In this document: one piece after another, positions 28,221 to 30,241 of the stretch
Layout of the letters: each line of letters begins with the position of its first letter
How positions within the stretch are numbered: position 1 is the stretch's first letter
Assembly: GCA_005883585.1 (NCBI GenBank)
Contig: VBFD01000013.1
Span: forward strand, 1-30,241
Source of the DNA: UBA10449 sp005883585
Lineage (GTDB): Bacteria; Chloroflexota; Dormibacteria; Dormibacterales; Dormibacteraceae
Direction: 5' to 3'
Length of the DNA stretch: 30,241 nucleotides
Translations under genes and position numbers: made by a program
Notes under the pieces: model-generated
What the model saw: the letters and a program-made list of their open reading frames with translations, nothing else
What the model was told of the DNA's origin: nothing
Databases searched by the model: none

Positions 28221-29291
28221 TTGACTGAACCCATCCTCCGCGTCCAGGACCTGAGGACGCAATTCTTCACATCGCGAGGCGTCGTCCACGCCGTCGACGG
28301 CGTTTCGTTTCACGTCGATCCTGGCGAGACCGTGGCCATCGTCGGCGAGTCAGGGTGCGGCAAGACCATGACCGCTTTGTCGATCCTGCGCCTGGTCCCG
28401 GAGCCCGGTCGAATCGTGAGCGGAAAGATCCTCTTCAAGAACCGCGACATCGTCGAGATGGATGGCGACGAGGTCCGCAACTACCGCGGCAACGACGTGG
28501 CGATGATCTTTCAGGACCCGATGACGTCATTGAACCCGGTCACGAAGGTCGGGGCGCAGATCAAAGAGGCGATGACGGCGCACGACCGGTTCGCACCCAG
28601 CCAGGCCGCCGAGCGCGTCGTGCCGCTGCTGAAGAGGGTGCGCGTGCCGGCGGCCGAAAGGCGGATCAGCGATTACCCGCACCAGTTCTCGGGCGGCATG
28701 CGCCAGCGAGCCATGATCGCGATGGGACTTGCCAACGAGCCTTCACTGTTGATCGCGGATGAGCCGACGACGGCATTGGACGTGACCGTCCAGGCCCAGG
28801 TCATCCAGCTGCTCAAGCAGCTCAACCGTGAGCTGGGCACGGCCATCATCCTGATCACCCACAACACCGCCCTGGTCGCGAGCATGTGCCAGCGGGTGAT
28901 CGTCATGTACGCGGGCCGCGTGGTCGAAGAGGGCCCGGTCGAGCGGATCTTCGCCCATCCCGAGCATCCCTACACGTGGTCGCTGCTTCGCTCCGTGCCC
29001 CGCGTCGACGAGGCACGCAAGGGCCGGCTGGTTTCGATTCGAGGCCTGCCGCCGGACCTGGTGCGCCTTCCTCCGGGCTGCAAGTTCCACCCTCGGTGCC
29101 TCTTCAAGGTCGACAAGTGCATGACGGAAGAGCCAGAGCTCGAGGAGGTCGGGCCAGGCCAGAAGGCGCGGTGCTGGGTGAAGATGAGCACGGTGTCGGA
29201 GGAGGCCCGCAGCGCCGCGCAGGCGAGCGAGATCTCGTTCGACGTCGCCGCCGAGATCAAGAAGCGCATGCGGTCTGACGCGCGAGCGTGA
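28221..29291 (+). CDS. ABC transporter ATP-binding protein, OppD/DppD type
   Basis: This 356-aa ATPase powers import. Walker A GESGCGKT is at 42-49, the Q-loop in IFQDPMTSLNP near 97-107, the signature FSGGMRQR at 156-163, and Walker B LLIADEP at 176-182, with the H-loop in LITHN. The C-terminal oligopeptide-transporter extension holds the Cys cluster GCKFHPRCLFKVDKC and a further Cys near ARCW, which in some relatives binds an iron-sulfur cluster. The TTG start at 28221 lacks a clear Shine-Dalgarno sequence but gives the standard N-terminus. The stop TGA shares a base with the next ATG. A longer than usual tail (about 40 residues) follows the Cys cluster. Confidence 0.94.
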   Translation: MTEPILRVQDLRTQFFTSRGVVHAVDGVSFHVDPGETVAIVGESGCGKTMTALSILRLVPEPGRIVSGKILFKNRDIVEMDGDEVRNYRGNDVAMIFQDPMTSLNPVTKVGAQIKEAMTAHDRFAPSQAAERVVPLLKRVRVPAAERRISDYPHQFSGGMRQRAMIAMGLANEPSLLIADEPTTALDVTVQAQVIQLLKQLNRELGTAIILITHNTALVASMCQRVIVMYAGRVVEEGPVERIFAHPEHPYTWSLLRSVPRVDEARKGRLVSIRGLPPDLVRLPPGCKFHPRCLFKVDKCMTEEPELEEVGPGQKARCWVKMSTVSEEARSAAQASEISFDVAAEIKKRMRSDARA

Positions 29292-30241
29292 TGGCCAGGC
29301 AATCGGCGGCCACGGCGGCACAGCTGGCGAAGGCTCCGGCCGACCGCGACATCGTCCGGGTCGAAAACGCCGTCAAGCACTACCCGGCGGCGGGGGGCGC
29401 GGTCGTGCAGGCGGTGGCGGGCGTCAACCTGCAGATCCGGCGCGGGGAGACGCTTGGTCTCGTTGGCGAGTCGGGGTGCGGCAAATCGACGCTGGCTCGG
29501 CTGATCACCGCCCTGCAGCCGGTCACGTCGGGACGGGTCATCTTCAACGGCCAGGACCTGTCGCGGCTGCGCGGCCGGCGGCTTCGCCGGGTACGCCGCG
29601 AGATGCAGATCATCTTCCAGGATCCGTTCGCTTCTCTGGATCCTCGGATGACGGTTGGCGACATCATCGCCGAGCCGCTGGACAACTTCGGGCTGGCGCG
29701 GGGAAAGGAGAGGCGGACGCGGGTCCAGGAGCTGCTGCGGCTGGTCGGCTTGAACCCGAACTTCACCAACCGGTATCCCCACGAATTTTCGGGCGGTCAG
29801 CGTCAGCGGATCGGGATCGCTCGCGCCTTGTCGGTTTCGCCGTCGTTCATCGTCTGCGACGAGCCGGTTTCCGCGCTCGACGTGTCCATCCAGGCGCAGA
29901 TCATCAACCTGCTGCAAGATCTGCAGCGGGAGTTCCAGCTCACGTACCTGTTCATCGCGCACGACCTGGCGGTGGTGCGGCACCTGTCGGACCGGATCGC
30001 AGTCATGTACCTCGGGAAGGTGGTCGAGATCGCGGACCGGGTGGACATCTACGAGCACTCGCAGCATCCGTACACGAAGGCGCTTTTGTCGTCGATTCCC
30101 GTGCCGGATCCGGTGGTCGAGCGGGACCGGGAGCCGATGCTGATCAAGGGGGAGATCCCGTCGCCCGTCAACCCGCCGTCGGGGTGCCGGTTCCACACGC
30201 GGTGTCCGATTGCGAGGGTGCCGGGGGTTTGCTCGGAGGTT
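29291..30241 (+). CDS. ABC transporter ATP-binding protein, OppF/DppF type (partial)
   Basis: This is the second ATPase of the importer, pairing with the OppD-type subunit. The visible 317 codons run to the window end without a stop, so the gene is truncated there. Walker A GESGCGKS is at 59-66, the Q-loop in IIFQDPFASLDP (107-118), the signature FSGGQRQR at 166-173, and Walker B FIVCDEP at 186-192 with the H-loop in IAHDLAVV. The start of the Cys-containing C-terminal extension (GCRFHTRCP, then a Cys near the last codons) is present, so only a short tail is missing. ATG 29291 overlaps the oppD stop; a 20-residue Ala-rich lead precedes the domain. Confidence 0.94.
   Translation, partial: MARQSAATAAQLAKAPADRDIVRVENAVKHYPAAGGAVVQAVAGVNLQIRRGETLGLVGESGCGKSTLARLITALQPVTSGRVIFNGQDLSRLRGRRLRRVRREMQIIFQDPFASLDPRMTVGDIIAEPLDNFGLARGKERRTRVQELLRLVGLNPNFTNRYPHEFSGGQRQRIGIARALSVSPSFIVCDEPVSALDVSIQAQIINLLQDLQREFQLTYLFIAHDLAVVRHLSDRIAVMYLGKVVEIADRVDIYEHSQHPYTKALLSSIPVPDPVVERDREPMLIKGEIPSPVNPPSGCRFHTRCPIARVPGVCSEV

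Overview
The window is high-GC bacterial DNA (roughly two-thirds G+C by eye) with dense coding, many GTG and TTG starts, and several genes that look leaderless. The core-gene set (pyruvate kinase; rpmG-secE-nusG-rplK-rplA-rplJ-rplL; rpoB-rpoC) is clearly chromosomal. RpoB of 1179 aa and RpoC of 1414 aa with a long coiled-coil insertion, plus frequent TAnnnT boxes just upstream of starts, fit a terrabacterial high-GC lineage such as Chloroflexota, Dormibacterota or Actinomycetota. That placement is inference. No mobile element, CRISPR array, tRNA or rRNA was seen.

Left part (1-9.9 kb): pyruvate kinase (5-1411). A gene of unknown function made of two copies of one domain, split by a one-base frameshift (1470-3210). 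An LmbE/PIG-L type zinc deacetylase (3230-3991), convergent with an SGNH hydrolase that follows an isocitrate dehydrogenase-like gene (3981-5745, minus). A secreted proline-rich protein and an O-antigen-ligase-like membrane protein with a TPR tail (5795-8784, minus). A SnoaL-like protein divergent from a TetR regulator, with a perfect inverted repeat between them.

Middle (10.0-22.4 kb): the transcription/translation cluster rpmG-secE-nusG-rplK-rplA, then an internal promoter and L10 leader, then rplJ-rplL. A PLP-dependent class V aminotransferase/kynureninase-like gene sits on the opposite strand between rplL and rpoB. It interrupts a usually contiguous operon, so rpoB-rpoC must have its own promoter. 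A strong intrinsic terminator follows rpoC.

Right part (22.5 kb to end): a peptide/nickel-type ABC importer with two tandem paralogous lipoprotein binding proteins, two permeases and two ATPases. The last ATPase runs off the window. A GC-rich hairpin lies at the start of the first permease, and a multi-hairpin non-coding stretch precedes the first binding protein.

I saw no convincing new defence or mobile system. The most notable observations are the frameshifted tandem-domain gene, the recurrent leaderless promoter arrangement, the inverted gene inside the rplL-rpoB interval, the TetR/SnoaL operator, and RNA structures around rplJ, oppA1 and oppB.
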